Made by a program: the position numbers and the translations under genes
Notes under the pieces: model-generated
Databases searched by the model: none
Seen by the model: only the letters and a program-made list of their open reading frames with translations
Told to the model about the DNA's origin: nothing
Part shown: piece by piece, positions 26,338 to 35,521 of the stretch
How the letters are laid out: each line of letters begins with the position of its first letter
Position numbering within the stretch: position 1 is the stretch's first letter
Source: CPC320 sp002336405
Lineage (GTDB): Bacteria > Pseudomonadota > Alphaproteobacteria > Rhodobacterales > Rhodobacteraceae
Assembly (NCBI GenBank): GCA_949372595.1
Contig: CASIAN010000034.1
Span: 1-64,000, forward strand
Direction of reading: 5' to 3'
Length of the DNA: 64,000 bases

Positions 26338-29300
26338 GTGGCACCCGAACAAATACAAACACCCAAACCCGAACCGGCGGAAACGACTGTCGTTAGAAAG
26401 TGGCGTCCGTTGCGGTGGTTACTGGCTTTCGTGGTACTTTGCTTTGGCGCGGTCGCGGTGGGTTTGAGCCAATTGCCGGGGCGCAGTCTGTCGATGCCTG
26501 TCTGGCTGCAGGAGCGGGTTGAAAACCGTATTGCCGAGGCCTATCCAAATCTCGATATTCGTTTCCGGTCGGTGATGCTGGTCATTGGCGAACAGTGGCA
26601 TCCTAGCATAGCGTTGCAAGATGTTGAATTGCGCGATACCGATCAGAGCCATTTGTTGAGTTTCCCCGATGTTGGGGTGAGCTTGTCGCCCGAGGCTCTG
26701 TTGAGCGGCAGGATTAGCCTCAAGGCGGTGCGGATGTCCGGGGCGTTTGTGACCTTGCGCCGAGATGCTGAGGGTCATTTTAACGTGGCAATGGACCGCA
26801 CACGAAAGACCGGGACACCGAAGACCCGGACACTGACCTCTCTTTTGGCTGCTGTTGACAGCGCGCTGCAGCGTCCGGCACTGGCCGAATTTGATGAATT
26901 TTTACTGACCAATTTGACCATGCGCTATGAAGATAATCGTGTGGCCCGCAATTGGAATGTCGATGGGGGACGCCTACAGTTGCAACGCGTGGGCGACACC
27001 TTGCAGTTGGGGGCTGATTTTACCGTTTTGGGCACGCGGACTTACGCGTCGCGAATCGCGGTAAATGCCACCAGTATCATTGGATCAAGCGCCATCGATT
27101 TAGGGGTCAGTTTTGATGATATGGTGGCTGCCGATCTGGCGCTTCAAAGTCCGGCATTGTCTTGGTTGGGTGTGCTAGAGGCTCCAATTTCAGGGGCGGT
27201 GCGCACAGGTTTTAACACCGAAGGTGTCTTGCAGCCGCTGAATGCCTCTTTACAGATTGGTGCGGGTGTGCTGCAGCCGAATGCAAATACCCAGCCGATC
27301 CCTTTTGACAGCGCAAGCAGTTATTTTTCTTTTGATCCTGCGAGCCGCCGGCTGACGTTTGATACGATTTCACTGCAGAGCGATTTGGTTACAACGACAG
27401 CCAGTGGACAGGCGATTTTGCTGGGTGAGGGTCAGGGGTTGCCAGATGGCTTGTTAGGGCAATTCGAGCTGTCGGATGTTGCAGCCAAGCCCTATTTGAA
27501 TTTGGCAACCGAAGTTGCTCTTGATCAGGTCACAATGGATTTCAAGTTGATGTTTGATCCGCTCAAGGTCAATCTGGGGCGTCTGTTGATCACGCTGCCC
27601 GAGGGAGAAATTGCCGTCGACGGGGCTGCCACCGCAGAGCCTGATGGGTGGCGCTGGGCGTTAAATCTGACTTCAGGATCTGCCACGCCAGAGCACATTT
27701 TGCGCTATTGGCCGTCAGATCTGAAATCAAAATTGCGCCGCTGGATCGCTGCAAATATTTTGGATGGTGCTTTGAGTGATATCAATCTGTACCTCAGATC
27801 AGCCCCAAATCAAAATCTGCGTACGCATCTGGGTTTTTTGTTCCGTGATGCGCGGGTAAAGTTTTTAAAAACTCTACCGCCGTTACAGGACGCGGTCGGC
27901 TATGTCACCCTGACAGACGCGCGGCTTGTTGCGGGCATTGAGGCGGGCTGGGTCAAAGCGGCGCAGGGTGGTATGATTGATACTGCAGGCACCACCTTCG
28001 TGATACCCGATACCCGCATTAAGCCGGCACCGGCAGAGGTAGGTTTAATCGCTAACAGCAGTCTGACCGCCGCTTTGAGTATACTCGATGAGCCGCCGTT
28101 CCGGTTTGTTTCAAAGTCAAAGTTGCGGACCCAGACCATGCAGGGGCAAGCAGAGGTCTCGGCAAAGTTTAATTTCGTTCTCAAAAAGAAATTACCTCCA
28201 AAGCAAGTGCTGTTTGAAGCCACGGGCAAAATTACAGATTTTAGCAGTACTGCAATAATTCGCGATCATCGTCTGAGTGCTGAGAAAATAAGTTTATTTC
28301 TCGATCCCAAAGGGTTGCGCTTGTCGGGGGCTGGATTGCTTGACACCGTGCCATTTGAAGGCCGCTGGCAAATGCCGTTTGGCGCGGCTGGCAAAGCCGG
28401 TGCAAAGGTCACAGCCTCGGTCGAGCTGTCGCAGACATTGCTTGAAAATTTTGCGATATCTTTGCCGCCGGGTGTGATGACAGGTTCCGGGAGCGCAGAT
28501 ATAAATATTGCACTGCCCAAAGGCGCTTTGCCCGTACTGCAGTTCAAGTCTGATCTGACAGGGATTGGACTGAATATTCCTCAAATAGGGTGGCGCAAAG
28601 CCGCTGAAAAATCTGGTAACCTTGCATTTTCTGCGACCCTGTCCAAACCGATTGCTCTGAGTGAAATACAATTTCAGGCGCCGGGTCTGCAGGGGTCAGC
28701 AGCTCTCGGTTTGACGCCACAGGGAAAATTTGAGCGCGCCGATTTCAAAGCCCTTAAAATTGGCAATTGGCTGGATGCGCCGGTGAGCCTTATTGGTCGT
28801 GGCGTGGCGCAGCCTCCGGAAATTCTCGTCAACGGCGGTGTGCTGGATTTGCGCAAACTGCCGAGAGGCGGTGCTGGCAAAGGCCGCAACGGTCCGATCA
28901 GTGTATCGCTCAAGCGCCTAAAGGTTACCCGAGGGATCGCGCTTCATAATTTTAAAGCCAAGTTTGGCGCAGGCAATGGTCTTAAGGGAGCGTTTAGTGG
29001 GCTTGTAAACGGCGCCGCATCTGTGCGCGGGCAAATTACGCCCCAAAACGGACGGTCCCGGGTTTCGTTGCGGTCTAAAAATGCTGGTGGGGTGTTGGAA
29101 GCGGCAGGATTTTTTCGTAAAGCCAGCGGTGGGGATCTTGCCTTGAGCTTAAACCCGGTTGGGGCTGCGGGCACCTTTGATGGGGTGCTGAAAGTCACTA
29201 ATACCCGCCTTATTGATGCGCCGGTTGTGGCCGAGCTTTTGAATTTCATTTCTGTGGTAGGGCTGTTGGAGAAATTGGGAAAATCAGGAATATTATTCAC

Positions 29301-29628
29301 TGAGGTGGATGCTGCGTTCCGCCTGACCCCAAAGCAGCTTATTTTGTCCAAAAGCAGTGCGATCGGGCCGTCGATTGGAGTCTCTCTGGACGGCTATTAC
29401 AACCTTGCTGAGCGCGTTATGGATATGCAAGGGGTGGTGTCGCCGATTTACCTGCTGAACGGGATTGCCAGCATTATCGGTCGCAAAGGTGAGGGGTTGA
29501 TTGGTTTTAGCTTCAACCTCAAAGGAAAGTCAGATAAGCCGAGAATCCTAGTAAACCCCTTGTCGGCTTTAACTCCGGGAATGTTTCGTGAAATTTTTCG
29601 CCGTCCGGCGCCGAAGCTGAAAAACTGA
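26338..29628 (+). CDS. Large AsmA-like / YhdP-type (DUF3971) membrane protein
   Basis: 1,096 residues from GTG 26338, chosen because the charged tail PEQIQTPKPEPAETT then precedes the single TM segment (LLAFVVLCFGAVAVGL). An upstream in-frame ATG lies inside the divergent bcp region. The rest is a very long beta-rich periplasmic body (DUF3971 plus AsmA-like C-terminal region, ending VEAGF-like repeats such as SPIYLLNGIASIIGRKGEGLIGFSF). AsmA-like giants of this kind are thought to carry phospholipid between inner and outer membranes. The function here is by family only. Confidence 0.85.
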   Translation: MAPEQIQTPKPEPAETTVVRKWRPLRWLLAFVVLCFGAVAVGLSQLPGRSLSMPVWLQERVENRIAEAYPNLDIRFRSVMLVIGEQWHPSIALQDVELRDTDQSHLLSFPDVGVSLSPEALLSGRISLKAVRMSGAFVTLRRDAEGHFNVAMDRTRKTGTPKTRTLTSLLAAVDSALQRPALAEFDEFLLTNLTMRYEDNRVARNWNVDGGRLQLQRVGDTLQLGADFTVLGTRTYASRIAVNATSIIGSSAIDLGVSFDDMVAADLALQSPALSWLGVLEAPISGAVRTGFNTEGVLQPLNASLQIGAGVLQPNANTQPIPFDSASSYFSFDPASRRLTFDTISLQSDLVTTTASGQAILLGEGQGLPDGLLGQFELSDVAAKPYLNLATEVALDQVTMDFKLMFDPLKVNLGRLLITLPEGEIAVDGAATAEPDGWRWALNLTSGSATPEHILRYWPSDLKSKLRRWIAANILDGALSDINLYLRSAPNQNLRTHLGFLFRDARVKFLKTLPPLQDAVGYVTLTDARLVAGIEAGWVKAAQGGMIDTAGTTFVIPDTRIKPAPAEVGLIANSSLTAALSILDEPPFRFVSKSKLRTQTMQGQAEVSAKFNFVLKKKLPPKQVLFEATGKITDFSSTAIIRDHRLSAEKISLFLDPKGLRLSGAGLLDTVPFEGRWQMPFGAAGKAGAKVTASVELSQTLLENFAISLPPGVMTGSGSADINIALPKGALPVLQFKSDLTGIGLNIPQIGWRKAAEKSGNLAFSATLSKPIALSEIQFQAPGLQGSAALGLTPQGKFERADFKALKIGNWLDAPVSLIGRGVAQPPEILVNGGVLDLRKLPRGGAGKGRNGPISVSLKRLKVTRGIALHNFKAKFGAGNGLKGAFSGLVNGAASVRGQITPQNGRSRVSLRSKNAGGVLEAAGFFRKASGGDLALSLNPVGAAGTFDGVLKVTNTRLIDAPVVAELLNFISVVGLLEKLGKSGILFTEVDAAFRLTPKQLILSKSSAIGPSIGVSLDGYYNLAERVMDMQGVVSPIYLLNGIASIIGRKGEGLIGFSFNLKGKSDKPRILVNPLSALTPGMFREIFRRPAPKLKN

Positions 29629-29650
29629 TGCAAAGAGCTAGTGCCAGCCT

Positions 29651-30715
29651 ATGAAATTAACCGACTTTGACTTTGAATTGCCGGAGCGGTTGATCGCAAC
29701 GCGTCCGGCGGTGCCGCGCAGCGCCTCTCGGCTTTTGGTAGCCCAAGCCGGACAAATAGAGGACGCATACTGCACCGATTTGCCAAAATGGTTGCGTTGC
29801 GGGGACCGGCTGGTGTTGAATGATACCAAGGTAATTCCCGCACGCTTGCAGGGGTGGCGTCACCGGCAGGGCGCAGATGGGCTAACGCGGGCCGCGATGG
29901 AGGTGACCTTGCTGAGCCCCACTGTCACTGGCAGATGGGCTGCGCTGCTCAAACCATTGAAAAAAATCCGCGATGGCGAAGAGATTCGCTTTAGTGAAAA
30001 CTTTTCGGCGCGGCTTGAGGCGCGAAGGGATGGCCAGGTTGAGCTGTCGTTCAATCTGCAGGGCGCTGCCTTTGATGGGGCTTTGGCGGCCTGTGGCCTG
30101 ATGCCGTTGCCGCCCTATATCGCCGCCAAACGACCGGCTGATGCGCAAGATAAGGTCGACTATCAGACGGTTTTTGCGCGGGCGCCTGGCGCGGTTGCTG
30201 CACCGACCGCTTCGCTGCACTTTGATGCAGCGCTATTAGCAAAGCTGCAAGGCATCGGGGTGCGCGTAAGTTTTGTGACGCTCCATGTGGGGGCCGGGAC
30301 GTTCTTGCCTGTCAAGGTTGACGACATATTGCAGCATAAGATGCATTCAGAATGGGGTAGGGTAAGCGCGGCTGCGGCGACCGAAATTGCGGCGACGAAG
30401 GCGGCTGGAGGGCGTATAATCCCTGTGGGTACCACAGCCCTGCGGTTGATCGAGACCGCGGCGCGGGCGGGTTCGATCAAGGCCTGGGAGGGGGGCACGG
30501 ATATCTTCATCTATCCGGGATTTACGTTTCACGTATGTGATGGTCTGATGACAAACTTCCATCTGCCTAAATCGACCCTGATGATGTTGGTGTCGGCTTT
30601 TATGGGCCGATCACGGATCAAAGATATTTACGCGCATGCTATCGCAAATGATTACCGGTTTTTTTCCTATGGCGATTCCTCGCTGCTTTTGCCGCAGAAA
30701 AATGCACATTTATAA
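29651..30715 (+). CDS. queA: tRNA preQ1(34) S-adenosylmethionine ribosyltransferase-isomerase
   Basis: 354 residues, the normal QueA length. The N-terminus is MKLTDFDFELPERLIATRPA. Diagnostic stretches are GDRLVLNDTKVIPARLQG, APGAVAAPTASLHFD, VTLHVGAGTFLPVKVDDI, HKMHSEWG and TNFHLPKSTLMMLVSAF. It moves the ribosyl part of SAM onto preQ1 at tRNA position 34 to make epoxyqueuosine. It is placed 22 bases downstream of the AsmA-like gene, with an 89-base gap to the next gene. Confidence 0.97.
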   Translation: MKLTDFDFELPERLIATRPAVPRSASRLLVAQAGQIEDAYCTDLPKWLRCGDRLVLNDTKVIPARLQGWRHRQGADGLTRAAMEVTLLSPTVTGRWAALLKPLKKIRDGEEIRFSENFSARLEARRDGQVELSFNLQGAAFDGALAACGLMPLPPYIAAKRPADAQDKVDYQTVFARAPGAVAAPTASLHFDAALLAKLQGIGVRVSFVTLHVGAGTFLPVKVDDILQHKMHSEWGRVSAAAATEIAATKAAGGRIIPVGTTALRLIETAARAGSIKAWEGGTDIFIYPGFTFHVCDGLMTNFHLPKSTLMMLVSAFMGRSRIKDIYAHAIANDYRFFSYGDSSLLLPQKNAHL

Positions 30716-30805
30716 TAATTAAGACCTCACTGGTCGCTAAACACTCAGACAGCTTTGCGGTTTTCGTATCTTGTGCAGGTGTCATTTTAATTCTGGATAT
30801 AGCTT

Positions 30806-32056
30806 ATGGTTAGAGTATTTTCAAATTCTTGGGCGTTACTTTTGGGGATGTTATTGTTGATGGTCGGCAATGGCTTGCAGGGAACGCTGTTGGGTATTCG
30901 TGGTGAAATAGAAGGCTTTTCAACAAGTTCCATGTCGCTGGTAATGTCCGCCTATTTCTTAGGATTTTTGGGCGGATCCCGGCTGGCACCACGGATGATC
31001 AGGCGCGTGGGTCACGTACGGGTATTTGCCGCGCTGGCAAGTTTTATTTCGGCGGTGTTGATTCTCTATCCAACTTGGGCAAACCCCTATGTCTGGGCGG
31101 TGGAGCGGGTGGTGATTGGGTTTTGTTTCTCTGGGGTCTATGTGACTGCTGAAAGCTGGCTCAATAATGATTCTACCAACGAAACCCGCGGGCAAGCGCT
31201 TTCAGCCTATATGATTGTGCAGATGGTTGGGATCGTATTAGCGCAAATGCTTTTGCTGGTGGCTGATCCGTCTGGATATGTTTTGTTTGTTATCCCTTCG
31301 GTGCTGGTCTCGATCTCATTTGCGCCGATTTTGCTATCGATTAGCCCAACGCCGGCGTTTGATTCCACCAAGCCGATGTCGCTGCGCAAACTGGTGCAAA
31401 TATCACCGCTAGGCTGTGTGGGTATGTTTTTGCTTGGAGGGGTCTTCTCTGCACAATTTGGCATGTCGGCCGTTTATGGCGCCGAGGTAGGGCTCAGTGT
31501 TGCGCAAATTTCGCTGTTTGCGGCGACGTTTTATATCTTTGCAACTTTGCTGCAATACCCACTTGGTTGGCTTTCGGACCGCATGGACCGACGGTTGTTG
31601 ATTTTACTGACCGCTTTGATTGCCGCAAGCGGGGCATTTATAGGATATTTTTTTAGTCATAATTACATTTTTTTACTGGTTGCTGCCGGGTTGATAGGCG
31701 GATTTTCAAACCCGCTGTATTCGCTTTTGATTGCCCATGCGAATGATTATCTAGATTTTGATGACATGGCGGCGGCCTCTGGCGGTCTGGTGTTTATCAC
31801 TGGCGTCGGGGCCATTGCTGGGCCAGTGGTTATCGGTTGGGTGATGGAGCGGATTGGACCCCATGGTTATTTTGGGGTGACGGCTTTTTTGCTCTGTGCG
31901 ATGGCGGCTTATGCTGGTTATCGGATGACCCAGCGCAGTGCGATTGCGGTTGATGCAACGGCTTCTTACATGCCGCTGTCGCCCGGAGCCTCGGTCGTGG
32001 CAGTCGAACTGGCACAAGAACATGCAATTGATGTTGCAAAAGAAGACAGTGAATGA
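30806..32056 (+). CDS. MFS transporter
   Basis: 416 residues with about 12 TM helices. The first loop motif is GGSRLAPRMIRRVGHVRV and the mid-protein repeat is LGWLSDRMDRRLLIL, both variants of the MFS GxLaDrxGrkxxl motif. The C-terminal 45 residues are acidic and cytoplasmic. It resembles the CynX/NNP-like or YcaD-like permeases often annotated as MFS_1 in Rhodobacterales. Substrate unknown. Confidence 0.87.
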   Translation: MVRVFSNSWALLLGMLLLMVGNGLQGTLLGIRGEIEGFSTSSMSLVMSAYFLGFLGGSRLAPRMIRRVGHVRVFAALASFISAVLILYPTWANPYVWAVERVVIGFCFSGVYVTAESWLNNDSTNETRGQALSAYMIVQMVGIVLAQMLLLVADPSGYVLFVIPSVLVSISFAPILLSISPTPAFDSTKPMSLRKLVQISPLGCVGMFLLGGVFSAQFGMSAVYGAEVGLSVAQISLFAATFYIFATLLQYPLGWLSDRMDRRLLILLTALIAASGAFIGYFFSHNYIFLLVAAGLIGGFSNPLYSLLIAHANDYLDFDDMAAASGGLVFITGVGAIAGPVVIGWVMERIGPHGYFGVTAFLLCAMAAYAGYRMTQRSAIAVDATASYMPLSPGASVVAVELAQEHAIDVAKEDSE

Positions 32057-32172
32057 GTTAAAATACTTTACTCAGATGCACTTTTATGTCGGTTATGAAG
32101 CATAAAGTTACTATCATTTTGGACAATAGTTATTGTAGGTCTGGGGTATAAAAAAAGAGTGGAGTGTTTGAA

Positions 32173-32751
32173 ATGGCTGCACCAGAAAAACTGTTGAGGT
32201 TTTGGTTGGATGAAGTGGGTCCCGCAGGGTGGTATATCCAAGACCCCTCGCTAGATGCCGCTATCTGTGAGCAATTTATGGGGGTTTGGGAACAGGCCAT
32301 GCAAGGCAAATTCTCGCTTTGGCTTACCTATCCTACAGGTGCGCTGGCGTATTGCATTTTGCTTGACCAGTTTTCGCGTAATATGTTTCGTGGTCGCGCA
32401 AAGGCCTATTCCGCTGATCGTGGTGCATTGGCCGCAGCGAAATCGGCGATACACTATAAATGGGATTTGCGCATCGATGAACCGGCACGGCAGTTTTTTT
32501 ACCTGCCGTTAATGCATTCTGAAAATCTACCTGATCAGGACCGCTGTGTTCGATTAATGAAAACCCGGCTGGAAGACACTGGTGGCTCGGGCTTGGAACA
32601 TGCTAAAGCGCATCGAGAAGTGATCCGTATGTTTGGACGTTTTCCATTTCGAAACGAGGCTTTGAACCGTCCCTACACGCACTCGGAACGGATGTTTTCA
32701 GAGAACGGTGGATATGAAAAAACTCTGAACCCGCTGGAAACAGCGGTCTAA
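32173..32751 (+). CDS. DUF924 family protein
   Basis: 192 residues from ATG 32173 (GGAG eight bases before); a GTG three codons earlier is less well placed. Family marks are LLRFWLDEVGPAGWY, LLDQFSRNMFRGRAKAY, ARQFFYLPLMHSE and HREVIRMFGRFPFRNEALNR. DUF924 is a widespread all-alpha, TPR-like protein of unknown function. It is placed upstream of lpdA but separated from it by a strong stem-loop, so it is probably a separate unit. Confidence 0.88.
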   Translation: MAAPEKLLRFWLDEVGPAGWYIQDPSLDAAICEQFMGVWEQAMQGKFSLWLTYPTGALAYCILLDQFSRNMFRGRAKAYSADRGALAAAKSAIHYKWDLRIDEPARQFFYLPLMHSENLPDQDRCVRLMKTRLEDTGGSGLEHAKAHREVIRMFGRFPFRNEALNRPYTHSERMFSENGGYEKTLNPLETAV

Positions 32752-32776
32752 GTCAAAGCTCTGTTGAAGCGGCCTT

Positions 32777-32804
32777 AAAGATAGTTTAATATCAAACTAT
32801 CTTT
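32777..32804 (+). promoter_or_regulatory. Perfect 11-bp inverted repeat before lpdA
   Basis: AAAGATAGTTT and AAACTATCTTT flank a six-base spacer (AATATC), ending 13 bases before the lpdA ATG and two bases before its Shine-Dalgarno TTGGAGGG. It sits 25 bases after the DUF924 stop. It may be an operator, an attenuating hairpin or an AT-rich processing stem. The U-tract expected of an intrinsic terminator is short (CTTTGTT). Confidence 0.55.
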
Positions 32805-32817
32805 GTTGGAGGGCCGT

Positions 32818-34212
32818 ATGGCACAAGATTCGTTTGACCTGATTGTGATTGGCGCAGGACCCGGGGGCTATGTTGCGGCGATCCGAGCTGCCCAACTTGG
32901 CTTGAGCGTCGCGGTCATAGAGCGCGAGCATATGGGTGGAATTTGCCTGAACTGGGGATGTATTCCGACCAAAGCAATGTTGCGGTCGTCTGAAGTCTTT
33001 CACCTGATGCATCGGGCCAAAGAGTTTGGCCTGTCTGCCACAGGCATCGACTATGATCTGGATGCGGTGGTGAAACGGTCGCGGAGCGTGGCCAAGCAGC
33101 TTAGCGGCGGCGTTGGGCATTTATTGAAGAAAAACAATGTGACTGCCATAATGGGCAGCGCGTCGCTGTCAGGCAAGGGGCGTGTGGTGGTGACCACAAA
33201 AGCGGGTACTCAGGCATTGCATGCCAAGCATGTTATCGTTGCAACTGGGGCGCGGGCGCGCGAATTGCCCGGTCTTGAGGCCGATGGAGATCTTGTTTGG
33301 TCCTATAAACACGCGTTGACGCCAAAGCGTATGCCCAAAAAGCTCTTGGTGATTGGCTCTGGCGCAATTGGAATCGAATTTGCCAGTTTTTATAATACGC
33401 TTGGCGCCAAGACGACCGTGGTTGAAGTGATGGACCGTATTTTGCCGGTGGAAGATGAAGAAATTTCGACCTTTGCCAAGAAGTCTTTTGTCAAACAGGG
33501 TATGGACATTCGCGAAAAGGCTTTGGTCAAACAGTTGGATCGTGGCAAGGATACGGTCACGGCGCTTATTGAGCAGAACGGCAAGGTTGAAACACTGACA
33601 TTTGACACGGTGATTTCTGCTGTCGGGATTGTCGGCAACACCGAAGGCTTGGGGCTTGAGGCGCTTGGGGTAAAGATCGACCGAACCCATGTGGTGACCG
33701 ATGACTATTGCCGCACCGGCGTCGAGGGCCTGTTTGCTATCGGAGATTTGGCGGGTGCGCCGTGGCTGGCCCATAAAGCCAGTCACGAGGGAACGATGGT
33801 GGCCGAATTGATCGCGGGCGGCTCGCCGCATCCGGTCAAACCAGAAAGCATTGCCGGTTGCACCTATTGCTCACCGCAGATCGCCAGTGTTGGTCTGACC
33901 GAAGCCAAGGCCAAAGCTGCGGGACATGATATAAAAGTTGGGCGATTTCCGTTTATTGGCAACGGCAAGGCGATCGCACTGGGCGAACCTGAGGGCATGA
34001 TCAAGACCGTGTTTGATGCCACAACAGGCGAACTTTTGGGCGCGCACATGGTTGGGGCCGAAGTGACCGAGTTGATTCAAGGCTATGTGGTTGGCAAGCA
34101 GATGGAGACCACCGAAGAAGACTTGATGAATACGATCTTCCCGCACCCGACCCTGTCGGAAATGATGCACGAAAGCGTGTTGGATGCCTATGACCGTGTG
34201 ATCCATATGTGA
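32818..34212 (+). CDS. lpdA: Dihydrolipoyl dehydrogenase
   Basis: 464 residues from ATG 32818, preceded by GGAGGG. It is the FAD-linked E3 of 2-oxoacid dehydrogenase complexes and reoxidises dihydrolipoamide with NAD+. The FAD site is LIVIGAGPGGYVAAIRAAQLG, the redox disulfide is GGICLNWGCIPTKAM, the NAD site is LLVIGSGAIGIEFASF and the active-site His is in HPTLSEMMHES. It is not next to pdhA/B or sucA/B here. A perfect stem-loop lies immediately upstream. Confidence 0.95.
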   Translation: MAQDSFDLIVIGAGPGGYVAAIRAAQLGLSVAVIEREHMGGICLNWGCIPTKAMLRSSEVFHLMHRAKEFGLSATGIDYDLDAVVKRSRSVAKQLSGGVGHLLKKNNVTAIMGSASLSGKGRVVVTTKAGTQALHAKHVIVATGARARELPGLEADGDLVWSYKHALTPKRMPKKLLVIGSGAIGIEFASFYNTLGAKTTVVEVMDRILPVEDEEISTFAKKSFVKQGMDIREKALVKQLDRGKDTVTALIEQNGKVETLTFDTVISAVGIVGNTEGLGLEALGVKIDRTHVVTDDYCRTGVEGLFAIGDLAGAPWLAHKASHEGTMVAELIAGGSPHPVKPESIAGCTYCSPQIASVGLTEAKAKAAGHDIKVGRFPFIGNGKAIALGEPEGMIKTVFDATTGELLGAHMVGAEVTELIQGYVVGKQMETTEEDLMNTIFPHPTLSEMMHESVLDAYDRVIHM

Positions 34213-34281
34213 AAAGCGTCTGGGTATTGGCAGGCTCTGCGCCAATATCCCGTCTTAAAGACGATGTTTCAAAGTCCAAAT

Positions 34282-34890
34282 CTAGGATTTTTCCCTGCGT
34301 TGTGACCGCCAAGCCTGCCAGGCCTCTGGGCTGTCTAAATCGGTAAGCGCGTGATCCCGCGGCAGTGTAACTTTGATCAATCGGTGGGCGTTTTCGCGGA
34401 GAATGGCGCGGCCACCCTGATCGCCGGTCAACCCGCCAAGGGCTTCAAAAAATACGCTGGGAAATATCACGGGATGCCCGGCGATTCCGTCTTGATTGGC
34501 TGCACGGCAGATCATGGTTTGGTTGTGGGCGCGAAACGTCTCAAGCATCAAAGCCAGATCTTGCTGCGTCAGATCGGGCATATCTGCGGGCAGGATCATC
34601 ACCCCTTCACAGGGATGTGGCAGGGCGGTGATGCCGGCGCGGATGGAAGCCGCCATCCCCTCACTTGGGTCTGTGACCTCAACCACACTAAGGCTGTGAC
34701 CCTCAAGACACCTATGGCGGGGATGCGCCCCTTTTGGCAGGGTTACGATGACATCAGTTGTGACCGCACAGGCGCGCATTACCACGCGGACCAGCAGCGG
34801 CACGCCATCGATCTGCTCCAGCAATTTGTCGCGGCCCCGCATGCGCCGGGCGGCACCGGCGGCCGGGATAAGGACAGCAACATGGCTCAT
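34282..34890 (-). CDS. MobA-like nucleotidyltransferase
   Basis: 202 residues with the NTP-transferase signature LIPAAGAARRMRGRDKLLEQIDG, the metal-binding stretch LPADMPDLTQQDL and the later motif GIAGHPVIFP. Such proteins transfer CMP or GMP to molybdopterin (MocA, MobA) or act in purine-oxidase maturation. The exact nucleotide is uncertain. It converges on lpdA with about 70 bases between the stops. Confidence 0.85.
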   Translation of the reverse strand: MSHVAVLIPAAGAARRMRGRDKLLEQIDGVPLLVRVVMRACAVTTDVIVTLPKGAHPRHRCLEGHSLSVVEVTDPSEGMAASIRAGITALPHPCEGVMILPADMPDLTQQDLALMLETFRAHNQTMICRAANQDGIAGHPVIFPSVFFEALGGLTGDQGGRAILRENAHRLIKVTLPRDHALTDLDSPEAWQAWRSQRREKS

Positions 34891-35090
34891 GGGTTATTCG
34901 CACTCAGTCTTTGCCGACACGCAAGGCGCCTTGAAATCTGCCTATACCAGATGGCGAGATCAGGCAAATATTACCTGTTATTGGGAATTTATGTAAGATG
35001 CTCTCTGCAACAATTGTGGGTCTCGCCGCGTCTACGCGCCGATGGTAATGCCCTAACCTCAAGATCGAAAGGACCGGGCCGCGCCTGCTG

Positions 35091-35348
35091 CTAATCTACG
35101 GCGCGGTTGGTGCTGTCTTGATTGGGTGCGCATTTATCTTGCAAGTGCTTTAGCACAAAGATGCGAATGGCCGAGGCCAAACCGGCTTCAAAACCACGGG
35201 CCTCGTCGATCTCGGCTGCCAAGACATTGATCGCAATGTTTTTTTCTTTGGCAATTTGGCGAAACGCCAGCCAGAAAGGGTCTTCCAACGACACGCTGGT
35301 ACGGTGACCCTTGAGTGTAAGCGAGCGTTTGGCTGGCCGGGCGCTCAT
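35091..35348 (-). CDS. Ribbon-helix-helix (RHH_4) domain protein
   Basis: 85 residues. The ribbon-helix-helix is seen as KGHRTSVSLEDPFWLAFRQI, AKEKNIAINVLAAEID. RHH proteins bind DNA as dimers. The small size suggests a local or global regulator, but the target is unknown. Its ATG overlaps the stop of the DUF4169 gene (ATGA), and that gene overlaps the fumC stop by one base. This is the conserved fumC-DUF4169-RHH arrangement of Rhodobacterales. Confidence 0.85.
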   Translation of the reverse strand: MSARPAKRSLTLKGHRTSVSLEDPFWLAFRQIAKEKNIAINVLAAEIDEARGFEAGLASAIRIFVLKHLQDKCAPNQDSTNRAVD

Positions 35349-35521
35349 GGGTCGCGCCGGTGGCTATCAAGTGTTTTAGCCGCTTTGTCAGTCTGCGCTT
35401 TTTGCAGGGCCTTACTGGCTTTGGTTTGGCCATGCGCTGCCGCGTTCTGCGCGGCGCGCACGGTTTTTTCTTGCCGCGCCTTTTGTTTGCGCACCCGGTT
35501 TAAATTGACCGGCTGCGACAT
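35345..35521 (-). CDS. DUF4169 family small basic protein
   Basis: A 58-residue protein that begins MSQPVNLNRVRKQKARQE and continues as an Ala/Lys/Arg-rich helix ending LDSHRRDP, which is the DUF4169 pattern. It overlaps fumC at its start by one base and the RHH gene at its end by four. No function is known. The strong positive charge and helical repeat suggest nucleic-acid or ribosome association, but that is speculation. Confidence 0.82.
   Translation of the reverse strand: MSQPVNLNRVRKQKARQEKTVRAAQNAAAHGQTKASKALQKAQTDKAAKTLDSHRRDP

Noticed and set aside
35091..35521. RHH and DUF4169 as a toxin-antitoxin pair
   Set aside because: Small overlapping genes with an RHH domain suggest it, but both are part of a conserved fumC operon and DUF4169 shows no toxin feature.
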